Position numbers and translations under genes: made by a program
Shown here: positions 1-11,858 of the stretch, one piece after another
Layout: each line of letters starts with the position of its first letter
How positions within the stretch are numbered: position 1 is the first letter of the stretch
Source: Ulva prolifera
Taxonomy: Eukaryota; Chlorophyta; Ulvophyceae; Ulvales; Ulvaceae
Assembly (NCBI GenBank): GCA_023078555.1
Contig: CM041201.1
Span: forward strand, 5,153,713 to 5,217,712
DNA length: 64,000 bases
Reading direction: 5' to 3'
The notes under the pieces: model-generated
The model's database searches: none
The model's input: only the letters and a program-made list of their open reading frames with translations
Told to the model about the DNA's origin: nothing

Positions 1-1187
1 GAATTCCATGCCGGAACTTTGAGATGTTGTACGTCATGCCTCACTGTATTGGCAGTCTTCTCCTGCCAGTTGTGTACTAGGCTGTCCATGCCACCGCAAC
101 CTCCTGTGACATCTCATCATCCAGACAGCTCAGACCGTCACACAGCATGCTCAAGGAACCGGCTGTTAGCCAACAGTGATTGCTCGTGTGGACCGCCTGT
201 AAACCCTGTAGAGTCCTCAGCCACCAGGCCATGCAGCATGTGTTGACCAATTCCACGCAAAGCTCAATGCACAGCGATCTGGAGGGGTCACTCTAATCAT
301 CAAAGTGTCAGCACTGCAGGGGCAATGGGCCATGGATTCCCATGGCAACCGGCAGTGACTCTTCAAAACATGCTGATGTACATCCTGGTGGCTCAGGCGT
401 GCAAGGCACATATCGCTAACCGTGAATGCGGAATCGCAGTGGTGGAGAGGGTGGCCCTTTGCACAGCTCTGCCGCGGCAATGCTGTGCTGGTCATGTGGG
501 CATGCAGATTGACTGTCTGATCATCTGAACAGGTGATACCTCGAGTTCAGGCCCATAGTATCTCACCTGAACGTTTCCGTGTCAACATGTGCCGTGACAA
601 GCCCCAGCACACGTTCGGATTAGAATGCTTCAGTCCGAGCAATTTGTGTATCACTGGGTATTGCCCACTTCGACACCGTAATGAAGCATACAGCTTGTGC
701 TTACGGCGCAATCAGCTACAACGCACCTTCTGCGTACTCCTATATGTGCAGGCACTGCGGGTTTGCACATACATGCGCAAGACATGACTGATCTGGTTCT
801 CCCGGGCTGGACCTTTGCCCACATGATAGAAAAGTGTAACGTGTCATGTAGACGTTTACACAATGTACGTGATGCGCGAGTCACTGGTGCTTCGATAGTG
901 CAATGACTCGCCGCCAGGGCAGTGGCATATTACATCTGTGACAGTCGTTGATTGGATCCAGACACTCGCCCACTCATACCAAAACTCTGAACCATTGCTG
1001 CAGACTCGACAGCAAGGCGGCCGCAGGTGCATGGGGTATGCCCCGCCAACATGCCTGTGCACCACTATAGCATGAGCTTTGATCTATCATCAGGGGCAAG
1101 CTCATACCAGCATGTGTGCGCCCCTGGGGCCAATCTAACTCCCGCTGCCAGGCCGAGGGATACCTTCTGCACTACACAAACAGGCAG
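1..1187. other. No recognisable gene
   Basis: Only short overlapping reading frames on both strands occur here. None shows a family motif or a convincing splice structure. The stretch includes the region immediately downstream of the PsbY gene, which ends at 1188 on the minus strand. Confidence 0.5.
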
Positions 1188-1805
1188 CTACTTGTTCTTA
1201 TCCGACATCTCATTCACCTGGTTGAATGCAGGACCGGCAATGTTGAAAAGGACCCAGCCGACAACGGGCAGGAACACAACGGCAAGGATGCCCAGGCGGT
1301 TGTCACCAGCAGTGGTCATGAGCTCCTGTGCAGCCTCAGCCTTTCCAGCTGTCATCAAAGCTGCACCGACACCAGCACCAGCAATGATGCCCTTAGTCTT
1401 CTCTGACATCTCATTGACCTGGTTCAGTGCTGGGCCAGCAATGTTGAACAGGACCCAGCCAGCGACTGGCGCCAGCAGGAATGCCAGGATGCCCAGACGG
1501 TTATCTCCAGCCACCGACACAACCTCTTGCGCAGCCTCAGCGCTGCCAGCACACATGAGGGCAGCGCCCAGGCCAGCCCCAGCAATCAGGCTCTTGTTCT
1601 TGTCTGACATTTCATTCACCTGGTTGAATGCGGGACCGGCAATGTTGAACAGCACCCAGCCGACAACGGGCAGGAACACAACCGCAAGGATTCCCAGGCG
1701 GTTGTCACCAGCCATCGCGGCAACCTCTTGGGCAGCGCTGGCTTGTCCGGCCATGAACATCTGCCCGGCCACAGCAGAGAGTGCAGCGGACTTCGCGATC
1801 TGCAT
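1188..1805 (-). CDS. PSBY: Photosystem II PsbY polyprotein with three PsbY units (5' exon missing)
   Basis: PsbY is a small one-helix subunit at the edge of photosystem II near cytochrome b559. In green plants it is made from a nuclear precursor that is cut into separate peptides. This reading frame carries three copies of the unit AGDNRLGILA...GWVLFNIAGPA, each with one transmembrane helix. Each copy follows a hydrophobic stretch ending in an Ala-x-Ala type processing site (ASA/A, AEA/A, AEA/A). The period is 67 residues. The first and third units are identical over 39 residues; the middle unit differs (AFLLAPVAGW, SEKTK). The ATG at 1805 opens directly on a thylakoid-transfer-like segment. 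An in-frame stop lies just upstream, next to a possible acceptor (GACAG/TTGGTG), so a stromal transit-peptide exon probably lies further up. Family identity is clear; the start is not. Confidence 0.9.
   Translation of the reverse strand: MQIAKSAALSAVAGQMFMAGQASAAQEVAAMAGDNRLGILAVVFLPVVGWVLFNIAGPAFNQVNEMSDKNKSLIAGAGLGAALMCAGSAEAAQEVVSVAGDNRLGILAFLLAPVAGWVLFNIAGPALNQVNEMSEKTKGIIAGAGVGAALMTAGKAEAAQELMTTAGDNRLGILAVVFLPVVGWVLFNIAGPAFNQVNEMSDKNK
1191..1733 (-). repeat. 201-bp in-frame tandem repeat encoding PsbY units
   Basis: The mature units occupy 1593-1733, 1392-1532 and 1191-1331, exactly 201 bp apart. Copies one and three differ at about seven positions over roughly 110 bp, all synonymous. 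The middle copy is more diverged. Confidence 0.9.
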
Positions 1806-2862
1806 GATCACCAACTGTCAACTGCGCAACGCAGCGGAGAGATCTGACGTCGCACCGGGGGATTCGCAAACACGCTCAATCGCATCACGAGGCGAGACAC
1901 ATTCACCGCCAAACGTGCGATATTCACATTACAGTTGCTGTGATGAACCCCAGTGGTACTTGCGATCATCACAGGCAATGTTTGAGGGCGGACCGGTATA
2001 TCAGCGGAAGACTCGATATCTAGAAATTTGCAGCGGCCATTACAATGACATCGAGATTGCGTACAGAATCTAGTTTCAATAAATGCAACCATATGGCGAC
2101 TTTTAGATGCCAGGCAACCCCATGTGAGCACTGGCTCGCGATCCGGATGCTGGACTGTTCCCAGCACCCGCAACAAATGCACATGCCTGGCTCACAGCAC
2201 GAAATGAAGCAATCGAGAGTCAAGTTTTTGATGAGGTCTGCCCAATGTTTACTGATCCCAGCGGGCATAGGATCATCTGCGAATAGGGGTCGCGGTACGC
2301 ACCACAGCGACCTTGTCGTCTTTCTGCGATGCTACAGCGCCTGCAGTGGTCCGAGTGACCGGACGGAGGGACATAAGGCATCGTGCGCCACTGATGCGGG
2401 ATGTCTGAGCAAAGCGGGCAGCCATCTTGTTTCGCAACACGTCCAGATGTGAACAGCGAGAATAGGTGTGTTATCGTGCGGCTGATAGGAATGTGTGTCT
2501 TCGTTTGATTTGAATGCGTGTGCTGCGTTTATGGGGGGAACATTTCGCCTTGCCGTGGATCCCCCGCATCCCGGCAGTGGCCCTCCGAATCCGCAGCGCG
2601 TTGAGCTAGGCGTGCACAGATTCGGCCCAAACTGGACTGATGCGCACAGTAGATGAATGCAGGGGCGTACGCACAACTCCAACCATATAGCATACATTCG
2701 CATACAGGCCGACTTCATGTGTACGAGTGTGTCGTGTCGCCAGGTCAAGAATGGTAGCAGAGCAGCATGCAATGACAAGGCGTCTTCTGGATGTCGCATC
2801 AACGATTAAACAGTGCACATTCACTCGCCTAGGCTAACATTTGCACAGTATAGCTACGATCT
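1806..2862. other. Divergent intergenic region between PsbY and the DEG5-like gene
   Basis: The two genes are transcribed away from each other across this roughly 1 kb. It should hold both promoters and the unresolved PsbY transit-peptide exon. One minus-strand frame at 1840-1995 is rich in Ser, Arg and Val and resembles a transit peptide, but its join to the PsbY frame could not be proven. No core promoter element was identified. Confidence 0.4.
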
Positions 2863-4185
2863 ATGACTGGCGTCGTCTCGCACGTTCGTCGGCACGGCTT
2901 GTGCACTCCCGCTGTTACAGGGAACAACGTGGCCACGACGAGATGGGCACATCGTGGACGTCGGACGGGAACCGCTGATGGGCCGTCAATCTGCTCATGC
3001 CGAGCCTACATCTCAACAGAAGCTCATCATCGCAGAGCGGCATTGACCTGCCTCATGCTGTCACCACTGCTGACAGTGACGGCATTGCCCAGTGCACAAG
3101 CTGCACTTGTGGACGAAGATGCAGCAGTGGCAGTTTTTCAGAAGGTGGCGCCATCGGTGGTTACAGTAGAAGACTACACACTAGTTCAGGGGCGCGAAAC
3201 ATCGGAGGGTGTCGGTAGCGGATTTGTGTGGACCAAGCTGGGGCATGTTGTCACCAACTACCACTGCATCAGCAAAGTGATCCGTGACCAGACGGGCAAG
3301 TCGGTGCGCCAATTCTGCATCTAGTAGCCGAGATATCACATTGTATCTGTGAAAATTCATGCATGCATCGCCCCAATGTGAGCACACGCCTATCATGACA
3401 GCAGTGCCACACCTTTTGGAGACGCAGCCATCCATGTGATGATGCAGCGAACGGATGATTTGACATACACCCATCTCCAGCTACGAAAGTGAATGGAGTT
3501 CCTTGATGTCAATCGATGGGTATGCAGACAGTGCGGGTGACCTTTGACAGCGGACTTGAAAGTAGCAAGAGCTACATAGCTTCAGTCGTCGGAACTGATC
3601 CTTCTCGCGATCTCGCAGTGCTGCAAGTGGATGCTGATCCGGCCGAACTCGTGCCGATGAGTGTGGGCACCTCTGAGGACCTCCGGGTTGGGCAGTATGT
3701 GTATGCCATCGGCAATCCCTCCGGTCTCTCAAAGACGCAAACGAATGGAGTTGTAAGCGGCCTCAATCGATCAATTCCCTCTCCCACAGGATTGCGGATA
3801 CCAGGTGCCATCCAGACCGATGCCGCTATCAGTGCAGGAACGCCCTCGATAAACTTGCGCCAGGTGACATGCTGCATGAACAGCGCCTATGGCTCGGTAT
3901 TTGGTGTCGTCAATCAGCAGTCGTGCAGGGCCATGTGCAAGTGCATGAACCCGTTTCACTCTGCCATGCTTCAGCAGTGCCAATTGCATGTTTTTGATCC
4001 TCACACCCCTTCTGAGCTCGGCGCTGAGGCCATATTGCCACTTGATCATTGACTGTGGCTGCACATGCATGACACCCCCACCAGCAACTTGATCATCTGT
4101 GCGCTGCTATGGGGTTTTCAAAGCCAAACCAGCCTCTATCTTGTGCTGTATTACCGGCTGTGGGTGTGTGTGGGGGTGTGTGTGT

Positions 4186-4230
<45 letters not shown>

Positions 4231-4661
4231 CACAGTTGTTCTCAACGTGTCCCTGACGCAAAACTGCCTATAGGCAACTCAGGAGGGCCCCTGGTGGACA
4301 GTTCTGGCCGTCTCGTGGGCAGTGCGTTCCTCACTCACCTAATGCTATTAGCGAAAGTACAAGCATGCAAAACTAACGCCTTGCTACCACTGTCAAGGGT
4401 TTCAAGCTTGCTCGTAGAGCTAGCTCGATCATGAGGCAATGCAAGCGGCACATGCCGGTTTACGGGATTGCTGTGGCTTCAAATGTGCATGTGCGGACTT
4501 TCGTTACACCAGCTTGTGTTTGTGCAGTCAACACTGCAACGTTCACCAAGCAAGGCACTGGGCGTAGCAGCGGCGTCAACTTCGCGCTACCTGTTGATAT
4601 GGTAGCTACAGTCGTGCCCAAGCTGATAGTGTTCGGGCAGGCTGCTGACAAGAGAATCTGA
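2863..4661 (+). CDS. DEG5: DEG5-like thylakoid-lumen serine protease
   Basis: This is a trypsin-like HtrA/Deg protease. DEG5 of plants acts in the thylakoid lumen with DEG8 in turnover of damaged photosystem II D1 protein (established knowledge). Four exons, 2863-3303, 3528-3831, 4274-4321 and 4528-4661, sum to 927 nt (308 residues). The triad is complete: His in TNYHC, Asp in SRDLAVLQ, Ser in GNSGGPLVD. Splice phases rebuild GNSGGP across intron 2 and VGINTATF across intron 3. The N-terminus has a long basic transit region, then RRAALTCLMLSPLL and a cleavage site at AQA/ALVDE, a twin-arginine-type lumen signal. The protein stops shortly after the protease fold with KLIVFGQAADKR and has no PDZ domain, as in DEG5 and unlike DEG1 and DEG8. 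The start is the first ATG of the open frame and could lie further upstream. Confidence 0.88.
4161..4229 (+). repeat. (GT)n microsatellite in intron 2 of the DEG5-like gene
   Basis: A nearly pure GT run lies on the coding strand, ending 44 bases before the 3' splice site at 4273. Confidence 0.9.
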
Positions 4662-7479
4662 CAAGATTTCCCCAGTGGTCGTGCAAAATCGCTTCTTGTT
4701 TGGGCAGTGCTGTGTGGGTCGATGGCAGGGTGCTTGATGGCAACCTGACTGTAAGGCCTCCAGACACCAACGCGCTCTTTGGTTGAGGGAAGTACCTGCT
4801 CCGACCTTGCCGCTGTTAACTTCGCTTTGCAGATTTTGCCATAGGCAAGTGCAGGGGTGCGCTGGGATGAGCGTGGGGCTCGTTCAACAATGATCGTCAA
4901 CGGTAGGGGCCATTTTGGCTCCTGACATCTGATTTGATGGGGACGGATGGTGGACCACTCGTGTATCTGCAGCCATAAATCTAGTATGCATGCGGCTGAG
5001 CACAGAGCGTTTGCACATTTGGGGGGGGGGGGAAGTAAAGTGCCACAGTGTCTGTCTGGCCACAATTCTTGTCAATGTTGACCATCTGTTCTGCACTGTT
5101 CCTATACCCTACGGAAGTCTGGTAGAATGATATGCAATGTCCGCAGCAGAGTTTTCCCTGATTGGTTTTCCATGGTCAGTAATAGCAAAGAATTTGAACA
5201 TAGTTTTCCGGAGGTTCGGGTCATGAGTGTAACCCAGTTGATGGTGCAACCTGTGAACATCCCCACCAGACGCACCGCTGGGGCAACGCTCAGCGTCAGG
5301 CCAGCAGCCAAAGATGTTCTAACGGTTGCACGCACAGTGGCAGTTCCGAGCTGATTCCGCTTATGCTAGTGCGAAGCACACGTAGCTGTGGGTGAGGAAT
5401 GTAAGCACCTACATCCATGTCTGAGTGCTCAACACTGTGGCCAGCAATCAGAGTATCCCCCCGAGAATGCACAGCCGCCCAGCAAGGGTACACTGCTCGC
5501 ATTCCTCCCGAGTGCGCCGGTGATCGCCGACGTGCAACGTCACTTTGCCACTTGCTGCCTACATTTTGTGCACCGCAGCCAGCCGTTGCTGAGGCTGCTG
5601 ACTGGCGCAAGTGCGACAAGTATGGCCATGGCAGCACAGACGCCTTCATCTCGGCTCCGCTGTAGGATTACACCTTTGGGTGAACTGGCCAGGCTGCAAT
5701 CGCGCTGCTCCACAGGCTTGCTGTCGTGGCTACCAGGTCTGGTGTCTCGTCCAGGTGGCTATTGCACCCGTTTGACACGCCTCGTGCCGATTGGCTCTCA
5801 TGCGGCCTCCCCAAGAGGGCACCACGCGATAACCCCGCGGCAAAACCCTAAACCCTGTTAAGAGTCATGTTTACCACCGATGCTCGACATTCCCGCCGGC
5901 ATGTGCCCCCCGACCCTGCGCAGCCCGCTGCACCCTATGTCTTGACTTTTGCCTAAACGCAGTGGTGCACATGTATATGCGTATACGTGCACCAAGGCCA
6001 GCAGCCATGCCGTGCATGCCTGCGAGCCCACAGGCTCCCCGCCAGGGGTCACATGAAGCATATGCAAATTAAAGGGCCCACGTCGGTAAGAGCCGCGAAG
6101 TCAAAGTGAATGGCTTGACACAGACAGCCGTGAAAACAGGGTGGAGAGGGCTAGCGGCAATTGCTCAAATTACATCTGGAAACACATAGCCCCCGAGCGA
6201 GAGGAGATTCTCGGCCAGCCCTCAAGGCATGTGTGCTGCCCGCGGCGCCCACGCCTGCAGCAGGCCCGAGGTACCCAGCGCGAGAGGCGATACTGGCGGA
6301 TGATCAGTTTCTCTGGTTGGTGTCACCCACAGCGGCCTGCAGGTTCCCATGCATTATTACACCGGCCAAGACGGAGTGTCTCCCGGAGTTTCCAAGCTGC
6401 AGCCTCATGGCTCTTCATTGAACAAGGCGGGAGGGGGGGTGAGGGGGGCATGAGCCAGGCACTACGTGGATGTAGAAATTGGCGCAATTGGCGTCGTGCA
6501 GCCATACTTGTATAGTACACCTGCGTACACAGCATGTGTCCGCACATGATCTTACGGATTTCACAGCGTGATGGCTGGCGCTGTACCCTCCCTCGCCAAG
6601 AGTACGTTGGCCATGTACTGTTGCAATTGGTGTCATCGGGAGACAGCGCCGCGCGCCACGCCCTCGCGAGTGTCGAAGGAGCAGTCTCAGCGTCCAACAG
6701 CGAGGCCTGCTGCACAATCATATATTGGCCAATCCAAACTGAGCACCACCGCGTGCACGCCCGAAGCAACAGCTATCGTGCCAGCTGAAGTGTGGTCGTG
6801 CATCAACCCTGCTCAATGTTGCTGCTTGTTGGCGTCGTGGCTGTGCGCACGGGAAGGCCCCACGCCGCACAATGCGTCATGGCCACACGTGCACCAACCG
6901 GCACGACTGTCACTGCACTGGTCATGCTCACGGCCCGCATGTATGGCCGGGCTTTGATGCGAAGGTGCGCACGTCAGGACATTTGATAAGACCGCTGTAG
7001 CTTTATATAAAAAGCTGTGCGGCGAGAACCACACGTCGTCTTGCTGCAGAGTTTGAATACGCCAGTGCGTTCCATTCAAAGCCCGTTGCGCCATCGAGCC
7101 ACCATGATTCCACTTCACCTCAAGGCCCCAAAAAGTGGAATACAGCTACCCACATTGAGCCGTGGGTACTGTCTGAAGCGTCTTGTAGGTCTGACTCTGC
7201 CAACGCAGCCTCACATGTACTGCGGCAGATGTAGTATGTGCGTTGCCGCATGTGTCCCGGCGCGTGCCGTCCAGACAAACCACGCTCCTTGTTACAAATC
7301 AAGCGTTCTTGTTTGTTTATATCTTTTGCAGGCAGGGTGCATGCTTGGACGCGTCCCATCCCTTGCTGATTGTGCTGGGTCAGGCTGTGGTCGACAGACC
7401 GCAGGTCTTTTATTTGGCTCAGATGCACAATATATGGCTCACAATGTGTGGAAGCTTGAACAAGAAAAGTAAATTACAG
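4662..7479. other. Intergenic region and unresolved 5' end of ZDS
   Basis: No family was recognised in this 2.8 kb. It contains a run of 12 G at 5021-5032, a telobox at 5843-5856, and the unresolved transit-peptide exon of the ZDS gene, probably within about 7.0-7.4 kb. One candidate is the ATG at 7104, but its splice phase does not fit the ZDS exon at 7480. Another open frame at 5127-5354 has no recognisable motif. Confidence 0.4.
5843..5856. promoter_or_regulatory. Telobox / two units of plant-type telomere repeat
   Basis: AAACCCTAAACCCT is two complete units of the Arabidopsis-type telomere repeat. In plants such teloboxes occur in promoters of growth-related genes. Here it lies about 1.6 kb before the ZDS exons, so a regulatory role is only a possibility. 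Confidence 0.4.
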
Positions 7480-10315
7480 GAACCAGTGCCGTTGCGGCCC
7501 CGCCTACACCTGGCACTGCCAAGAACAGCGGACAAGACGTGACACCGAAGGATGCCCCGCTTCCTTCGCTGTTTCCTGATCTACCCAAGATGGATGCCAA
7601 TGCCCCCAAACTGCGTGTTGTTATCATTGGGGCCGGGCTAGCAGGGCTCTCAACGGCTGTTGAGCTGCTGGACCAAGGATATGAGGTGGAAATTTTTGAC
7701 CAGCGCCCCCATGTGGGCGGGAAGGTCGCATCATGGCAGGACAAGGACGGAAATCATATTGAGATGGGATTGCATGTATTTTTTGGCTGCTACTTCAACC
7801 TCTTCCGCCTGATGGCCAAGTGTGGCGCAGTTGAGAATCTGCTGCTGAAGGATCATGCGCATACCTTCGTGAACGAGGGCGGAGATGTGCGCCTGCTCGA
7901 CTTTCGATTTAACATCGGAGACTTCAAAGTGGGAGCTCCGTTCCATGGGCTGAAGGCGTTCTTCACTACACCTCAGCTGAGTGCACAGGACAAGCTGCAA
8001 AATGCGCTAGCACTTGGAACTTCACCTGTAGTACGGGCAGTCATCGATCCCGAAGGAGGCATGCAGGACGTCCGCAAGTTGGACGGCATCTCATTCGAGG
8101 ACTGGTTCATGTCGCATGGTATGTGCCCTTCTTCTCTTGGTACTTTTCTGATACAATGTTTCACTGGGGTACTGTGCACTGATCAAGTCATCTGGCATGT
8201 CAACTTGCGATCCCATTGTTCAGCCAAGTTCCGGCACCTTGGCAGAATGCTCTGGCTTTCACCCCTGAACACAGATCGCACATCCAGCAATGGGTGTCTG
8301 CTTGTGCGCAGTGGCCGGATAATATATGTCACACCACAGCCATTGCATTACACAGAAAAAGCAGCCGACAGGAAGACGAGACCAGTTGAAATCACACTGA
8401 AAATTGCATTTGATTTTGACCACATATGGGAAACGCGTGCTTACCAAACACTCAAGTTTACCAGTTCACCAGACGTGCCACACTGACATGCTACGAGCTA
8501 AGCATCAGCCTGCGCTGTGTTTCAGGTGGCTCAAAGGATTCCATCACCAAGATGTGGGACCCTATTGCATATGCCCTTGGCTTCCTGGACTGCAAAGATA
8601 TCTCCGCCCGCTGCATGCTTTCTATCTTTCATTTCTTCGCCACCAAAACGGACGCGTCTGTTCTGCGGATGCTCAACGGATCTCCGCGTGATAGACTGCT
8701 GCAGCCAATTTTGGACTACATTGAAGCCCGAGGTGGCAAGATTCACATGCGGACAGGTGCTGCAATGGCTCATTGTCTTGCACTGTTCCGCCAGCCGCTC
8801 GCATCTAACATGTGCCTCATCCGAATTCACTTTCACACCATGAGGTTGTAGGGATGCTTGAGCATTTCTTGTGGATTGCAAGTTATGGCCAATATTTTCA
8901 TGTACATTTGAGGTGTCGAGAGCGTTAATGCACATCGCGCTGCATTTGCACCTGTGGTGATGGACTTGAGTCCGACAAAAGATTTATACATGAATGTGGC
9001 ACGCACTGCATTTCTGCATCATTGTATTTCATCCACCTTGTTCGTGCAAGCTGAGCAGCACTCTGACTTCTCATGTTATTCATGCAAGCCTGTCCTGCTG
9101 ATGCAGGTTGCCAGGAAGTCATGTATGAGGAGGGCCCAGATGGCAAACCGATTGTAACTGGTCTTCGCATGCGGCGTGCTGGAGAAGATTCAATGGTGCA
9201 TGGTGACTGTTATGTGGCCGCTCTGGACTGCCAGGGTGCAAAGAAGCTCGTTCCAGATGATTGGCGCAAATTCCCACTTTTTGATAACATCCACAAGCTA
9301 GAGGGTGTGCCAGTCATCACGGTGCAGCTGCGGTGCGCATTGATCTCCACTATTGCGTCCTCTGGGGTGCAATTGCTGTCAAAGCCATCTCACAGCTGTG
9401 TTGAAGTATTGCATCTCATGGGCTACACACGATGCTGCGTCCACCAGCTGCTCGACTCCTGCTACCTGCGTCTGCGGCACGGAGTATTGAGCCCAGTGCA
9501 TGTCACTGTTCTTCAGACCAGGAGCGGCAAATGCCCTGTTTCTATTGGCTGCACAGTCGATGCCCAATGAGAATCCCTGAAATACTATGTCAATTTTTCG
9601 AAATGTGTGTGTGTGTGTGTGTGTCTACAGGTATGATGGGTGGGTAACAGAACTCAAAGACCAGACAAAGGTTAAGAATGTCAGCGAAGTTGCTGGTATT
9701 GACAACCTCTTGTACTCATCAGACGTAGACTTTTCGTGCTTTGCTGACCTTGCAGTCACATCGCCGGTGGATTATCGCAAGGAGGGGGAGGGCTCGCTGA
9801 TGCAGGTCGTGATTACACCTTGCGAGAAGTACATGCCATTGTCAAATGAAGCGATTGCAGCTGAAATGCACAAGCAAGTGCAGAAGTTGTTTCCCAGTGC
9901 CAGAAATCTTTGCAACACATGGCACTCAGTGGTCAAAATCCAACAATCGCTTTACAGGTGTGACCATTACCGTACGCATGTCTAGCACGAGAGCATGGTC
10001 ATCTTGCTGTCACGCTGTAGGGGGCAAAGGTTGTCTATTCAGGTGTATGATGTTCACACAACAGCTGTTTGACATTGTTCTCACGAATATATTTGTTTCA
10101 GGGAGGCACCTGGGCTTGACAAATATCGGCCTGCTCAGCAGACCCCTGTCGTAAATTTCTACATGGCTGGATCATACACAGCGCAAGATTACATTGACTC
10201 GATGGAGGGTGCAACTCTTTCAGGGCGACAGGCAGCATACAAGATCTTGGAAAATGCTTCTCGCATATCAGCGAGGAAGCCGAAAGTTATGGCTCAACTT
10301 GACTCGAACCAATAG
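7480..10315 (+). CDS. ZDS: Zeta-carotene desaturase, plastid (first exon missing)
   Basis: ZDS oxidises zeta-carotene to lycopene precursors in the plastid, using FAD and passing electrons to plastoquinone. Five exons are clear: 7480-8118, 8526-8756, 9107-9332, 9631-9957 and 10102-10315. Together they give 544 complete codons plus two leading bases that belong to a split codon. The FAD-binding motif is [17 protein letters not shown], followed by [12 protein letters not shown]. The CrtI/ZDS family blocks [50 protein letters not shown] [12 protein letters not shown] and the C-terminal [17 protein letters not shown] are all present. All four internal junctions restore family sequence in phase. 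The length matches plant ZDS once a transit peptide is added. The upstream exon carrying the start and transit peptide is not resolved. A poly(A) signal TGTAA follows at 10374. Confidence 0.95.
9604..9624 (+). repeat. (GT)n run before a ZDS 3' splice site
   Basis: A GT run of about 21 bases ends just before TCTACAG, the acceptor of the exon at 9631, in the place of a pyrimidine tract. Confidence 0.85.
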
Positions 10316-10373
10316 TTCTGTACTTTTCTTTGTGCAACCAATGTTTGTGTTGATAATGTTTACTTCGAGCGGT

Positions 10374-10378
10374 TGTAA
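10374..10378 (+). promoter_or_regulatory. Candidate poly(A) signal TGTAA of ZDS
   Basis: TGTAA lies 59 bases after the ZDS stop codon. It is the usual polyadenylation signal of chlorophyte algae. Confidence 0.5.
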
Positions 10379-11858
10379 CGGCATGTGAAAATAGAAGGTT
10401 TCATGTCAACCATGGGTTTTTTTAACAAGGTTAAACCATGCGACAAACATGGCCACGTCTATGTCAACAGTGTTCGGCATTAACAATAGAATTTCAATTC
10501 TGGAGGTGCACGAGTGGTCAATATTCAGTGCAGTGTTCAGCTGTCTGCCATTGAGCTTCATGTACACTGCAGAGACACTTCACATGACGCAATCACTCCT
10601 GGACCTGGGCAAGCTACCATCTTTGCTACACTCTGTTGAGGCCGCCCACGGCGTCCGTCAACATCACTCCACTACTTTTGAGCAGTGCTCTAATTGTCTG
10701 GCGCGTATTCCGCCCTTACATGCTGAAGGGATCCGCCGAGGAAAGCTGATCTGCAATGTGAGAGTGGTACATGCCACCACTGTGCGTGGCTACGTTCATA
10801 GCACGCAGCTCGCGCCACAGTGCACGGCGATCAGGCCTCTGGGCCGTCATCATGGGCTCACCTGCAAATGACCGATGATGTTCCAGACATAGTGCTTAAA
10901 GTAGCATATAAACATGGTTTTGCCTGCATTTTAGAGACAAGTAGATGACGGAGAATGCAGGGACAATCGGTGTGTGCATTCCGTGTGGGCAAGCAGCGCA
11001 CAGCCATGCCTCACCATCGAAGCTGCGTTGTCTCGTGCAAAACATGGAATCATAAGGGTATAGAGCAGTGCATGCTTTCACCGACATGTTCAGGCTCGTC
11101 CTTGATGTAAAGCGTGGCCGAACCAACGTGCGTTGTAACGAAATGCGACGTGATCTCGCCAGAGTCGAACAAAGGTGTTTTGTGCGATATGATGACGTGG
11201 AGGTCAAAAGCCAACACTTTTTGCGAGTCAAGCCTTAATTTGTAAGCAGATGCACACACCATCTCCGCCGTGCTGAGTGACCCACGCTGTTCCCTGCTGG
11301 CAGAGTTGTGGCATGCATTTGCGCAAGGAGCTGTGAAGGAATGGACAGCGGGGAACATGCTAGATTCTGGTGTACGTGCCTTTGACCTCCTTGATCTCAC
11401 ATACATCCTGGGCAAAGTCCTTGGTCTTTCGTCTTGCAGCCGTCTGTTCGCGAGGCATTCGCGTGCCTTGGGAGACGGCAGGAGCCCGCGCACCGACAGC
11501 AGACGGCGGCGACTGCAGCATAGCTCCGGCAGTAAACATAGCCAATATACGATGTACTGTGGGTTCCGAGCGGCTTCGTGTCAATTAAAGCCGCTCACTG
11601 GATGCTGCTGCAAATGAGCCTTTCACAATCTTGCGACAATCTGGCACGCCAATTACGATCAGACACACTCGAGGTGTTCGTCTTGGTCGATCATCTTATA
11701 TCACGCTTCCATTGACTTGTTTCATCGCTTGCGCAGTACCGGAAGTTCCTTGTTGGAACGGATATTCCCTTCATGAGTCGCACTGCAAGCCACCTGGAAC
11801 GCACGTGGTCGCAGTGTAGACGCGCCTGCCGATTAGCTAAGGCCGTGTTCAGCGGAAC

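Noticed and set aside
1027..2073. Long plus-strand open frame of 348 codons
   Set aside because: It is antisense to the PsbY repeat. Its own internal repetition is only the mirror of the PsbY units, and PsbY is a known family.
4460..5065. Minus-strand open frame of 201 codons
   Set aside because: It runs antisense to the last DEG5-like exon and shows no motif.
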